DNA of 64,000 nucleotides, from the NCBI RefSeq assembly GCF_000744705.1, contig NZ_JQML01000001.1, forward strand, positions 7,822,017-7,886,016, written 5' to 3'. Origin of the DNA: Streptacidiphilus albus JL83 (GTDB lineage Bacteria > Actinomycetota > Actinomycetes > Streptomycetales > Streptomycetaceae). The notes under the pieces were generated by a model. The model had not been told where the DNA came from. It searched no databases and saw only the letters and a list, made by a program, of their open reading frames with translations. Made by a program: the position numbers and the translations under genes. Positions 24,109 to 32,906 of this stretch are shown in pieces (position 1 is the first letter of the stretch; each line of letters starts with the position of its first letter).

Positions 24109-25293
24109 CTAGTCAGCCGTCGGCCGGGCGCGCGCGAACGGGCCGCCGGGACCGAACGCCAGCCGGGCGAAGTTCTCGCCGATCCGGCGGTGCGCCGCAG
24201 GGTCGGGGTGGACCTCGTCGGGCAGCGGCAGTTCGCGGTAGTCCGCCTCGCCGTAGAGCTCGCGGCCGTCGAGGTGGTGCAGGTTCGGGTCCTCGGACGA
24301 CCGCTGTTCGACGATCCGGGCGAGCTCGTCGCGGATGACGTTGAGCGTCAGCCGCCCGGCGGCGCGCTCGGCCGGGTCGCCGGTGGCCTTGAACCGCACG
24401 GTCCCGCCGTCGAAGTCGGGTGCGAGCGGGCCCGGGGTGTCCTCGTGCACCGGGCACAGGACGGCGGAGACCACCAGCAGCGGCGCGGTGGGATGTCCCT
24501 CGCGGATGGTGTCGAGGAAACCGTGGACGGCGGGGGAGAAGGCACGCAGCCGCATCGCGTCGGCGTTCACGGTATTGATGCCGATCTTGACGCTGATCAG
24601 GTCCGCCGGAGTGTCCCGCATGGCGCGGGCGGTGAACGGGTCGAGCAGTGCGCCGCCGCCGAAGCCCAGGTTGACCAGCTCCACCGCGCCCCGGGCAGCG
24701 GCCAGCGCGGGCCAGGTGCCGGTCGGGTGGGCGGCGTTCGAACCGTGGCTGATCGAGCTGCCGTGGTGCAGCCACACCGGGCGCCCGCTCGCCGGCGCCG
24801 GCTCGACCGGGGCGTCGGTGCGCAGTGCGACCAGCTCGGTGATCTCGGTGTGGGGGAGCCAGATCTCGACGTCCTTGTCACCGGTCGGCAGCCCGGTGAA
24901 CCGGGCGGTACCGGGCGGCCCCTGGTGCAGTTCGACGGCGCCGGTGGCCAGGTCGACGGTGCGGAGCCGGCCGCCGTCCACCGTTGTCTGGGCGGTGAGC
25001 CGACCGTCGACCAGCAGGTCGTAGACGCCGTCCGCCGGGGTCGGCAGACCGAGGTAGGCCCGCTTGGTGGGCAGGGTGTCCAGTTCGACGGCGGTGGCCC
25101 TGGTGCGGAAGACCAGCCGCACGCCGGACGGCTGGGCCTCGGCCATGGCCAGCTGCTCGTCCGGGATCTGCCGCCGGGCCCGGGCCGGCAGCCGGTGCGG
25201 CAGCAGGCCGTGCGCGGTGCGCTCCAGGTCGAGGGCGCCGCGCAGGAGGTCCGCGGTGACGGGGGTGGTGATCCAGTCGTGCTCGGTGCTCAT
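24109..25293 (-). CDS. GDSL/SGNH hydrolase family protein
   Basis: Predicted esterase/lipase-like hydrolase of 394 residues with an N-terminal beta-rich domain (about 1-180) and a C-terminal SGNH fold (about 185-390). Block I is LHHGSSISHGSN (catalytic Ser), block III SVKIGINTVNAD, block V LPDEVHPDPAAH (Asp/His). No signal peptide is seen. ATG 25293 has GTGAGG close upstream and avoids the longer upstream frame. Co-transcribed with the TetR gene behind it and divergent from the exported deiminase at 25480. Substrate unknown; a role in the same pathway is only suggested by position. Confidence 0.85.
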   Translation of the reverse strand: MSTEHDWITTPVTADLLRGALDLERTAHGLLPHRLPARARRQIPDEQLAMAEAQPSGVRLVFRTRATAVELDTLPTKRAYLGLPTPADGVYDLLVDGRLTAQTTVDGGRLRTVDLATGAVELHQGPPGTARFTGLPTGDKDVEIWLPHTEITELVALRTDAPVEPAPASGRPVWLHHGSSISHGSNAAHPTGTWPALAAARGAVELVNLGFGGGALLDPFTARAMRDTPADLISVKIGINTVNADAMRLRAFSPAVHGFLDTIREGHPTAPLLVVSAVLCPVHEDTPGPLAPDFDGGTVRFKATGDPAERAAGRLTLNVIRDELARIVEQRSSEDPNLHHLDGRELYGEADYRELPLPDEVHPDPAAHRRIGENFARLAFGPGGPFARARPTAD

Positions 25294-25352
25294 TGCCTCA
25301 CCCGGTACTCGAAACATCGTCATCATGCTTTTCAGCTAAAGACATCATGTAC

Positions 25353-25373
25353 TTGCCTAAGGGATTTAGGCAA
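25353..25373. promoter_or_regulatory. Inverted repeat TTGCCTAA-N5-TTAGGCAA
   Basis: Perfect 8-bp arms (25353-25360 and 25366-25373) in an AT-rich divergent promoter region. Probable operator for the GDSL hydrolase/TetR operon, 60 nt upstream of its start. Confidence 0.6.
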
Positions 25374-25404
25374 ATGGACTGTCATGCTCGGGCTGTGAAA
25401 ACTA

Positions 25405-25433
25405 TTGACCGAGCGCATGGTCAGTTATAACTT
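25405..25433 (+). promoter_or_regulatory. Exported deiminase promoter with TGACC/GGTCA operator
   Basis: TTGACC (25405-25410) with TATAAC (25426-25431) or TAACTT (25428-25433) as -10 box. TGACC (25406-25410) and GGTCA (25419-25423) form an inverted repeat with an 8-nt spacer between the boxes, as TetR operators often do. This promoter shows that the deiminase frame cannot start at TTG 25405. Confidence 0.6.
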
Positions 25434-25479
25434 CGCGGAGCCGGGGGAGAACCCGCCGGCACGTGACGGGAGGCCAGAG

Positions 25480-26724
25480 ATGACCGAAGAGCGACACCCT
25501 GACGAGACGTCGGCGGCGACAGGCGGCGAGGGCCGGGTCCGGCCCGTGGACCGGAGGCGGTTCCTGACGCTCGCCGGGCTGACCACCGCCGGGGCGGCCT
25601 GGGCGGTGAGCGGCGGGCTCCAGGCCGCGCAGGCCGCCGCGGTCGGCCGGCGCGCCGCGACGGGTGCGACGGGTGCGACGGGTGCGAGCGGCGCGAGCGC
25701 CGCCACTGCCGGGGGGTACGCGGTGCCGCTCGACAGCACGCCGCACACCCGGACCTGGATGGCCTGGCCCGACAGCAAGGCCATCTACGGCCGCAAGCTG
25801 GCCGGGATGCAGGCCGACATCGCCCTGATCGCCAACACCATCGCCGACTACGAGCCGGTCTACCTGCTCGCCAACGCGGCCAGCGTCACCACCGCCAAGC
25901 GGGCCTGCACCAACCCCAATGTCACCGTGATCGGGTCCATCCCGATCGACGACTGCTGGATGCGCGACTCGGGCCCGATCTTCCGCACCAACGGCTCCGG
26001 CGGCCTGAACGCGGTCGGCCTCAACTTCAACGGCTGGGGCAACAAGCAGACGCACGCCAACGACGCCCTGGTCGCCGGCCGGGTCGCCGCCTACGTCGGG
26101 GTGGGCTTCACCGCCGCCGGCTTCGTCAGCGAGGGCGGGGCGATCGAGACCGACGGCGCCGGCACCCTGATGGCCACCAAGAGCAGCATCATCAACTCCA
26201 ACCGCAACCCGAACATGACCCAGGCCCAGATCGAGGCCGCGATGGAGGCGGCCTACGGCGCCTCCGAGGTGATCTGGTTCACCGGCATCGTCGGCCAGGA
26301 CATCACCGACGACCACGTGGACGCGACCTCGCGCTTCCTCGCGCCGGGGGCCGGGCTGGTGCAGACGCCGAACCCGGCCGACCCGGCGGACATCTGGTCC
26401 AAGGACGAGCAGCAGCAGTACAACACCCTGTCCGCCGCCGACGACGCCGCCGGGGACCGGATCGAGGTCACCGCCCTGAAGTCGCCCGACTACAACCTGA
26501 TCCGCGCCACCAGCGTGAACTTCGTCGACTCCTACGCCAACTACTACGTCTGCAACGGCGCCGTGATCTCCGCGCAGTTCGGCGACGCCACCGCCGACGC
26601 CAATGCCGCGGCGGTGCTCACCTCGCTCTTCCCGGACCGCGACATCATCCAGCTCAACATCGACAACCTGGGCAACCAGGGCGGCGGCATCCACTGCGTC
26701 ACCCAGCCGCAGCCCATCGCGTAG
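25480..26724 (+). CDS. Agmatine deiminase paralog with Tat signal
   Basis: Deiminase-family protein of 414 residues. A twin-arginine signal (VDRRRFLTLAGLTTAGAAW, cleavage expected near AAQAAA) is followed by a low-complexity ATGATGAS linker and the catalytic domain: YAVPLDSTPHTRTWMAWP, WMRDSGPIF, SEGGAIETDGAGT, DDHVDATSRF and Cys406 in GGGIHCVTQ. All catalytic positions are kept, so an active enzyme outside the membrane is expected. ATG 25480 has GGGAGG six bases upstream. Compared with the lipoprotein paralog at 22214 it has no lipobox, so it should be released. Substrate (agmatine versus arginine in peptides) is open. Confidence 0.9.
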   Translation: MTEERHPDETSAATGGEGRVRPVDRRRFLTLAGLTTAGAAWAVSGGLQAAQAAAVGRRAATGATGATGASGASAATAGGYAVPLDSTPHTRTWMAWPDSKAIYGRKLAGMQADIALIANTIADYEPVYLLANAASVTTAKRACTNPNVTVIGSIPIDDCWMRDSGPIFRTNGSGGLNAVGLNFNGWGNKQTHANDALVAGRVAAYVGVGFTAAGFVSEGGAIETDGAGTLMATKSSIINSNRNPNMTQAQIEAAMEAAYGASEVIWFTGIVGQDITDDHVDATSRFLAPGAGLVQTPNPADPADIWSKDEQQQYNTLSAADDAAGDRIEVTALKSPDYNLIRATSVNFVDSYANYYVCNGAVISAQFGDATADANAAAVLTSLFPDRDIIQLNIDNLGNQGGGIHCVTQPQPIA

Positions 26725-26764
26725 CCGGTCCGCCCGCCCGTCGTGCCGGCCGCCCGACCCTCGG

Positions 26765-28111
26765 TCAAGGCTCCCGGAGCCGGACCGGGGGGACGGCGCC
26801 GACCGCTGCCCGCTCACCGGCCGCGCCCGGCTCTCCTGCCGGTGCGCCGCCGAGCCGGGCGGTGGCGGCGGCGCGGACCTCCGCGTCCTCCAGCGGGTCC
26901 TCCCGCAGCTCGGCCAGCCGTCGGCGGGTGGGCGGGACCAGCGGCACCTGCTGGACGGCGATCAGGCGGACGTCGCTCTCGCAGTCCCACAGCCCCTGCC
27001 AGAGCGTCCGTTCGCTGTCGCGGCGGTCGATGGCCAGCCAGGCCCGGAGCGCGTGGGCGCGTTCGTAGGAGTGCGGGGTCCAGCGCAGCAGCCCGCGCAG
27101 CGCCGGGAGCGCACAGCTCGCCGCGGCGCCCTGCCGGGCCAGGCCGTCGGCGAGGTGGGTGTAGCCGCACCAGGCGTCGGCGCGCTGCAACCGCCGCCAG
27201 CCGGCCATCAGCAGCGGGACGTCCTGCTCCGTGCCCCGGTCGGCGACGACCGAGAGGCCCAGACCCCGGAGCGGGGACCCGGGGTCGGCGGACCAGAGCC
27301 GGGCCTGCGGCAGGGCGAGCGCGCCCTGGGCGAAGATCGCCCGGCGCAGGCCGGTGAGCGGCCGGGGCGGCTTCCCGGTGGTCAGGGAGGGGGCGAGCTC
27401 CAGCAGTTCCGGCCGCGGCGGCCGGCGAGCGAGCTCGAACAGTGCCTCGCCCTTGGACGCGGGTGACAGGGCCGGGTCGGTCAGCGCAGCCAGCAGCCCG
27501 GGATCCTCGGTCTCCCGGTAGGGGCGCGGCCGAGGACGGGGGCCTGCCCACGGCGGGATGCCCTCCGGCTGCCAGCGCTGCCAGGGCTCCCGCCAGGCGA
27601 AGAGGTCCTCCCGCTCGGCCGCCGGTCGGGCCAGGCGTGCCAGGGCCGGGTCGCGCAGGCCGTCCCAGCGTTCGACCGGCCAGCCTGCGGCGAGCGCCTC
27701 GATCACGTAGGTCCAGCGCTCGCCCTCGCGCAGGTAGCGGAGCAGCTCCGCCTCGGCCCCGCCGTACCCGACCCGGGCCAGCCGGGTGAGGACGCCGACG
27801 GTGAGTTCGAAGGCGTGGTCGTCCTCCTCGGGGGCGACCCGGTCGGTGCTCCACAGCTGCGCCGTGATCGGCGCGGTGTCCAGGCCCAGGTCCCGGACCA
27901 GCCGGGCCAGGTAGGTCCCGCGCTCGTCGATCTGCCAGTCCCAGCGGTGGTCGCGGCGGATACAGGCGTACACCGCCTCGGCGGCCTGCTGCGGGTCCTT
28001 CAGCGCGCGCAGCGCCCCCACGCCGCGCCCGCGCTGGAGGGCGCCCTCCAGGGTGCGGGTGTCCGCGTAGAACCAGCGGTGGGCCGGGACGTCCTCGTCT
28101 TCGTTGCTCAT
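26765..28111 (-). CDS. HEAT-repeat-like hypothetical protein
   Basis: Soluble protein of 448 residues, rich in Leu, Ala, Arg and Trp. Repeated amphipathic helix pairs (for example PASKGEALFELARRPP, ESDVRLIAVQQVPLVPPTRRRLAEL, DAEVRAAATARLGG) suggest an alpha-solenoid of HEAT type. No catalytic motif is seen. ATG 28111 starts MSNEDEDVPAHRW. It faces the exported deiminase convergently (40 nt between stops) and is 55 nt downstream of the thioesterase, possibly in its transcript. Function unknown; such scaffolds usually mediate protein contacts. Confidence 0.75.
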   Translation of the reverse strand: MSNEDEDVPAHRWFYADTRTLEGALQRGRGVGALRALKDPQQAAEAVYACIRRDHRWDWQIDERGTYLARLVRDLGLDTAPITAQLWSTDRVAPEEDDHAFELTVGVLTRLARVGYGGAEAELLRYLREGERWTYVIEALAAGWPVERWDGLRDPALARLARPAAEREDLFAWREPWQRWQPEGIPPWAGPRPRPRPYRETEDPGLLAALTDPALSPASKGEALFELARRPPRPELLELAPSLTTGKPPRPLTGLRRAIFAQGALALPQARLWSADPGSPLRGLGLSVVADRGTEQDVPLLMAGWRRLQRADAWCGYTHLADGLARQGAAASCALPALRGLLRWTPHSYERAHALRAWLAIDRRDSERTLWQGLWDCESDVRLIAVQQVPLVPPTRRRLAELREDPLEDAEVRAAATARLGGAPAGEPGAAGERAAVGAVPPVRLREP

Positions 28112-28166
28112 CGGGCCCCACCCTGGGTCACGGCGGGCTCCCGGCCAAGCGGTTTTCCGCCGGGGC

Positions 28167-29027
28167 TCAGTCGGGGAGCCTGCGGAAGAGGCCCTCCTGC
28201 ATCACCGAGACCACCAGCCGCCCCTGACGGTCGAACAGCTGGCCGCGCGCCAGGCCGCGTCCGCCGACGGCGACCGGCGACTCCTGCTGGTAGAGCAGCC
28301 ACTCGTCGGCCCGGAACGGGCGGTGGAACCACATCGCGTGGTCCAGCGAGGCCATGTCGAAGTGGCGCTTGCCCCACAGCGGCTCGACCGGCACCCGGAC
28401 CGCGTCGAGCAGGGTCATGTCGCTGGCGTAGGTGACCGCGCAGGCGTGGATCAGCGGGTCGTCGCCGAGCGTGCCGTTGGTCCGCAGCCACACCGCGACC
28501 CGGGGTTCGACGCCCGCCAGCTCCTCCTCGCGCCAGCGCAGCCGCTCCACGTAGCGGAGGTCGAACGGCTGGCGGCGGCTGATGAAGGGCGGGATCTCGC
28601 CGAGGACGGCGCCGACCTCGTCCAGCGCACTGGGGAGGTCCTCGGGACCGGGGACCGGGGGCGCAGGAATCTGGTGTTCGAAAGGTGTGGGTTCGGGAAG
28701 ATGGAAATCGGCGGTGAGTGCGAAGATTGTCCGGCCCTGCTGGACACCCAGTACTCTGCGCGTCGTGAATGACCGGCCGTCCCTGATCCGGTCCACCTGG
28801 TAGACGATCGGAACCCCCGGAATCCCCGGCCGCAGGAAGTAGGCGTGCAGCGAATGCACCGGGCGGTGGGCGTCCACGGTGCGCCCCGCGGCGATCAGCG
28901 CCTGCCCCGCGACCTGCCCTCCGAAGACCCGCTGCAGCGACTCCTCCGGGCTGCGGCCACGGAAGATGTTGGTGTCGATCCGTTCCAGGTCCAGCAGGTC
29001 GACCAGGTTGTCCACGGGATTGCCCAT
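28167..29027 (-). CDS. tesB: Acyl-CoA thioesterase II
   Basis: Double hot-dog thioesterase of 286 residues, the same length as E. coli TesB; hydrolyses acyl-CoA to free acid and CoA. Recognisable blocks are FRGRSPEESLQRVFGGQVAGQALIAA, VHSLHAYFLRPG, RSFTTRRVLGVQQGR, ASLDHAMWFHRPFR and the C-terminal GRGLARGQLFDRQGRLV. ATG 29027 (MGNPVDNLVDLL) is preferred over 29066 because the family begins there; GAGAGG is about ten bases upstream. Divergent from the membrane glycosyltransferase-like gene. Confidence 0.93.
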   Translation of the reverse strand: MGNPVDNLVDLLDLERIDTNIFRGRSPEESLQRVFGGQVAGQALIAAGRTVDAHRPVHSLHAYFLRPGIPGVPIVYQVDRIRDGRSFTTRRVLGVQQGRTIFALTADFHLPEPTPFEHQIPAPPVPGPEDLPSALDEVGAVLGEIPPFISRRQPFDLRYVERLRWREEELAGVEPRVAVWLRTNGTLGDDPLIHACAVTYASDMTLLDAVRVPVEPLWGKRHFDMASLDHAMWFHRPFRADEWLLYQQESPVAVGGRGLARGQLFDRQGRLVVSVMQEGLFRRLPD

Positions 29028-29250
29028 AGCAATGACGCCTCTCGATTGTTCGCTCTCCCGTTCCATTCTTCACTCACGCGCCCCCTTCACGCCGGGCGGG
29101 GCGTTTACCGCGAGCCCCGTACCGTCCATCCGAGTGACAGCTCGCGGACACGTTCATGTCGGTATCGGCGCTGGTCAACCGGTTGAGAGCGAAGTATGAA
29201 CATTTGGTGTTGCTCACGGTCCGGATCGCTCGACGTGTCAAAATGCGCCA

Positions 29251-31425
29251 GTGCCTCCAGTTTCTGCCGCCGATTCGGCCGACCCGACAATGACCGATAC
29301 GGCGAATTCCGCAGCTGATGCTGCCCCAGGGGTGTCGGACTCCTCGGGGGCCGCCGGTTCCGCAGCCGTACCCGTGACTCCGGACGTGCCGGAGGAGCCG
29401 GTCGAGCCCGCCGGATCGTCCTCGGCCACGTCCTCGGCCACGGCTGCGGCTGCGGCCACGGCCACGCCGTTGGCCATGCCCAAGCCCTTGCTGACCCGCA
29501 ACCGGATCCGGCTGCGCAAGGCCGTCCGGCTGATCGGCGCGGGCGAGACCACGCCGGGCAGCCTGCGCCGGCCGCCGGCCCAGATGAACCGGATGCTGAC
29601 CGTGCTGGCCTGTTCCAGCATGCTGATCGGCGCCCAGGACATGTGGAACCGGACCGTCATCAACGAGCACGCCCACGCCATCGTGGTCATGCTCTACTTC
29701 GGCTCGATCGTCGTCCTCGGCGTCCTCGGCCTGTCGGTGCGCACCCGACGGGCGATGACCCTGGTCGACGGCGCGGTCCTGGCGGTCGCCGCGTTGGAGT
29801 GCGTCAACCGCTTCTACACCCTCACCGCGGCCACCCCGCCGACCACGGTCTCGTCCTCGCACGTCTACTACGGCACCGACGAGGGCTCGCTCGTCCACAT
29901 GGCGGCCAGGACGCTGCTGCACGGCGGCAGGATCTACGGCACCCAGTGGCCGCAGATCTTCCAGATGTTCCACGTGGGCACCACCCCGCTGATGAACGGC
30001 GGCTCCGCCACCGGACTCGACTACCCGCCGCTGGGCGCCATCTTCACCGCCGTGCCGATGGGCCTCGGGCTGTCCCACCCCCCGGCCGGCATCGCCGCCA
30101 CGGCGATGCTGCTGCTCGCCTCGCTGGTGATGTTCCTGCTGCTGCCGGTCGCCTGGCGGCCGGTCGCGGTGATCGTCTGCTACGGCTTCGGCTGGCTGCC
30201 CAACTACGCCGAGATGGGCTACCCGGGCTGCATGGAGCTGCCGTTCCTGCTGGTCACGGTGGCCTACTGGCAGCGGACCGGGCGCAACGGCAAGCTCGGC
30301 CGGTGGGGGGTCCTGCAGGCCGTCTGCCTGGGCATCGCCGCCTGCCTGCACCAGCTGACCTGGTTCCTCGCCCCGTTCCTGGTGATCGGCCTCTACCTGA
30401 TCCGGCGCGGCGAGATGCCGGCCCGGGACGCCTCCCGGGTGGTCGGACGCTACGTCGCCATCGCCTTCGGCGTGGCCTTCGCGATCAACCTGCCGTTCAT
30501 CCTCCAGGGACCGGTGCCCTGGCTGCGCGGCGTGCTCGCCCCGATACTGCAGAAGGCCATCCCCAGCGGCCAGGGGCTGGTGGGCATCTCGTACTACTTC
30601 CGCTCGGGCAGCGGCGACCTCAGCCTCTACAGCGACGCCGGACTGCTGGCCGGGGCGGCGATACTGGTGCTGCTGGTGGTCTTCCCCCGGCGGCTCGGAC
30701 TGGCCGTCACCGTCATGCCCTGGCTGGTCTTCTACCTGTCGACCCGCTCGCAGGAGGACTACTTCGACCTGACCGTCCCGCTCTGGGTGATGGCGGCGGC
30801 GACCGTCAGCGCGGTCGACTTCGACCGGGCCTGGCACCCCCGTCCCGGCCTGCTGCGGACCCGGACGGCGCGGTTCCTGCTGGTGCCGATCGTGTTGGCG
30901 CCGGCCGTCCTCGCGCTGGTCGGCGCGGTGGCGACGCCGCCGCCGCTGCGGATGCAGATCACCTCGATGTCCGGCAACGCCGGTCCCGGTGCGCTGGCCA
31001 TCAGCGACCTGCTGCAGCGGCTCACGGTCCGGGTGACCAACAGCAGCGGCAACACCCTCAGCCCGCACTTCGCCAGCAGTACCGGCTCCACCACCTCGGC
31101 CTACTGGCAGGTCCTCTCCGGGCCGGCCGAGCTCTCCCCGGGGGAGAGCGCGACCTACGTCCTGCTGGCGCCCGAGGGCGGCGTCGGCGCCCCGGGCATC
31201 TCCGACCGGATCCTGCTGCGCGCGGTCACCCCGGTGCCGATGACCATGAGCACCCAGCTGATCGGCTTCGGCCCGTCCCAGACCACGGTCACCGCGCTGC
31301 AGCAGGCGGAGGCGGCGGCCCAGGCGAAGGCCCAGGCGGACGCTGCGGCCCGGGCGAAGGCGCAGCGGCACAAGCACGGGCAGTCGAAGCCGCACACGGG
31401 CACCGCCCTCGCCGCACTGCGGTAG
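29251..31425 (+). CDS. Polytopic membrane protein, GT-C glycosyltransferase-like
   Basis: Membrane protein of 724 residues. An Ala/Pro/Ser-rich cytosolic region (1-110) precedes 10 or more hydrophobic helices (about 115-560) and an extracytoplasmic beta-rich tail with NSSGN sites. It ends in an Ala/Lys/Gln helix and a basic KHGQSKPH tail. The motif GLDYPPLGAIF in an early loop resembles the DYPP region of GT87-type polyprenyl-phosphate mannosyltransferases, so a lipid-linked sugar transfer role is possible but not secure. GTG 29251 lies six bases from CAAAAT (29239-29244), suggesting a leaderless start; ATG 29290 is an alternative. Confidence 0.75.
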   Translation: MPPVSAADSADPTMTDTANSAADAAPGVSDSSGAAGSAAVPVTPDVPEEPVEPAGSSSATSSATAAAAATATPLAMPKPLLTRNRIRLRKAVRLIGAGETTPGSLRRPPAQMNRMLTVLACSSMLIGAQDMWNRTVINEHAHAIVVMLYFGSIVVLGVLGLSVRTRRAMTLVDGAVLAVAALECVNRFYTLTAATPPTTVSSSHVYYGTDEGSLVHMAARTLLHGGRIYGTQWPQIFQMFHVGTTPLMNGGSATGLDYPPLGAIFTAVPMGLGLSHPPAGIAATAMLLLASLVMFLLLPVAWRPVAVIVCYGFGWLPNYAEMGYPGCMELPFLLVTVAYWQRTGRNGKLGRWGVLQAVCLGIAACLHQLTWFLAPFLVIGLYLIRRGEMPARDASRVVGRYVAIAFGVAFAINLPFILQGPVPWLRGVLAPILQKAIPSGQGLVGISYYFRSGSGDLSLYSDAGLLAGAAILVLLVVFPRRLGLAVTVMPWLVFYLSTRSQEDYFDLTVPLWVMAAATVSAVDFDRAWHPRPGLLRTRTARFLLVPIVLAPAVLALVGAVATPPPLRMQITSMSGNAGPGALAISDLLQRLTVRVTNSSGNTLSPHFASSTGSTTSAYWQVLSGPAELSPGESATYVLLAPEGGVGAPGISDRILLRAVTPVPMTMSTQLIGFGPSQTTVTALQQAEAAAQAKAQADAAARAKAQRHKHGQSKPHTGTALAALR

Positions 31426-31454
31426 CGGACCGGCGGGGGAGCGGTGAGGGGGAG

Positions 31455-31500
31455 CGGCAGGGGGCGGGGACGGGCCGCAGACCGTCCCCGCCCCCTGCCG
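31455..31500. terminator. Bidirectional hairpin terminator
   Basis: Perfect 19-bp arms (31455-31473 and 31482-31500, CGGCAGGGGGCGGGGACGG and complement) with an 8-nt loop, between convergent genes ending at 31425 and 31506. Confidence 0.85.
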
Positions 31501-31505
31501 GGGTG

Positions 31506-32906
31506 TCAGGGCCGGAACGGCAGGGCCGGGACCTCGAAGCAGTCGGTGTCCATGTTCGGCACCTGGGTGACCCAGCCGCCCCTGACGCCGCCCGGAAAGG
31601 TCGCCGAGTCCTCCCAGCGGGCCACGTCCAGGCAGGCCCGCTGCTCGCCGGTGGGCGGCGGCTTCGCGGTGAAGTCGGTCGGGATCAGCAGCCCGTGGGC
31701 GTCATAGGGCTGGGGGCGCTCCATGAAGGCGTTCACGCAGGCCCGGTCCACCTGGCCGGCCCCGCAGGACAGGGCCGCGTCGGCGAACCACTGGGCCGCC
31801 GCCCAGCCCTCCAGCTCCCACTGCGACATCAGCGCGGCCCGCTCCGGGTAGTAGCGCTGCATCGCCGCCCGGAAGGCCGCCACCGCCGGGTACTGGACGT
31901 CCTCGTAGTTGCGGCTGTCCGAGGTCACCCACAGCACGTTGCGGCAGCCGGGGACGGCGGCGTAGTCCTGCCGGACCTGTTCGGACCAGTTCTGGTCGTT
32001 GGTCACCTTCGCCGCCACGGTCACCCCGTCGGCGGCCATGGCCTGGCACAGCGCGATGTTGCCGGGCGTGTCCAGGGCGTCCATCAGCAGCTGGGCGCCC
32101 TGGGACTTCATGTCGGCCGCGACCGCGGCGAAGTCCGGCAGCTCGAAGTCGACCGTCTGGCTCATCACCTGGTAGCCCTCGGCCTTCAGGCCCTGGACCA
32201 GCTCGGCCGCGTAGCGGGTGGAGTCCACCTGGTTGTACGAGACGACGGTGGCCCGGCGGAGCCCCAGCTTCTGCCGGAAGTACTGGTAGACCTCGGTGGT
32301 CTGGTACTCGGTGCCGTTCCAGCCGACCGAGCCGCCGTCGCGCGGCTCCGAGCTGCCGTAGATCTGGTAGAGGTACGGGTACTGGTCGTAGGCGGTGCTG
32401 ATCGGCTCGCCGCCGATGTCGGGCACGTGCTGGGCGGCCACGTAGGGCGCGCCGGCGTAGTCCAGCTCGCTGCCGGCCACCAGCGCCACCACGTGGTCCT
32501 GGTCGACCAGCTGGTGGACGCAGGTCTGGTTCTCCCCGCCGTCACCGCTGTCGTCGCAGGTGATGACGTGCACCTGGTGGCCGTCCAGGCCGCCGGCGGC
32601 GTCCAGGGCGCGGAAGAACGCCTGCGCGCCGTAGAGCGGGCCGCTGAACTCGTTCACGCCCAGCGGGCTGGTCACGGAGGTGATGATGCCGACCGTGACC
32701 GGCGCGGCGGCGGGTGCGGCCGGGCCGGTCGTGGAGGCGCTGGAGCCGCCGGAGAAGTCCCGCTCCGGCAGCCTGCTGCCGCAGGCCGCCAGCGGCAGGG
32801 CGGCGGCCAGCACCAGCGCGAGCACGGCGACCGGCCCCGCCGCCGGCCCGCGGCGGGGACGGCGACGGCTGCCCGGCTCCGGGAGGCTGCGGCTGCTCAG
32901 GAGCAT
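31506..32906 (-). CDS. Branched-chain-amino-acid-type ABC substrate-binding lipoprotein
   Basis: Extracellular binding protein of 466 residues (LivJ/periplasmic-binding-protein type I fold). The lipobox LPLAACGS is near residue 40. The mature part has VTVGIITSVTSPLGVNEFSGPLYGAQAFFRAL, LDGHQVHVITCDDSGD and ATVVSYNQVDSTRYAAEL. ATG 32906 overlaps the upstream lipoprotein gene by 10 bp; no strong ribosome site is seen, consistent with coupling. The matching permeases and ATPases are encoded divergently at 34354-37665, so this is a split Liv-type importer. Substrate unknown (amino acids, urea and short amides are all known for the family). Confidence 0.88.
   Translation of the reverse strand: MLLSSRSLPEPGSRRRPRRGPAAGPVAVLALVLAAALPLAACGSRLPERDFSGGSSASTTGPAAPAAAPVTVGIITSVTSPLGVNEFSGPLYGAQAFFRALDAAGGLDGHQVHVITCDDSGDGGENQTCVHQLVDQDHVVALVAGSELDYAGAPYVAAQHVPDIGGEPISTAYDQYPYLYQIYGSSEPRDGGSVGWNGTEYQTTEVYQYFRQKLGLRRATVVSYNQVDSTRYAAELVQGLKAEGYQVMSQTVDFELPDFAAVAADMKSQGAQLLMDALDTPGNIALCQAMAADGVTVAAKVTNDQNWSEQVRQDYAAVPGCRNVLWVTSDSRNYEDVQYPAVAAFRAAMQRYYPERAALMSQWELEGWAAAQWFADAALSCGAGQVDRACVNAFMERPQPYDAHGLLIPTDFTAKPPPTGEQRACLDVARWEDSATFPGGVRGGWVTQVPNMDTDCFEVPALPFRP

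Noticed and set aside
25405..25479. TTG start at 25405 for the exported deiminase
   Set aside because: The codons coincide with the -35/-10 promoter; ATG 25480 has a GGGAGG ribosome site and begins before the Tat motif.
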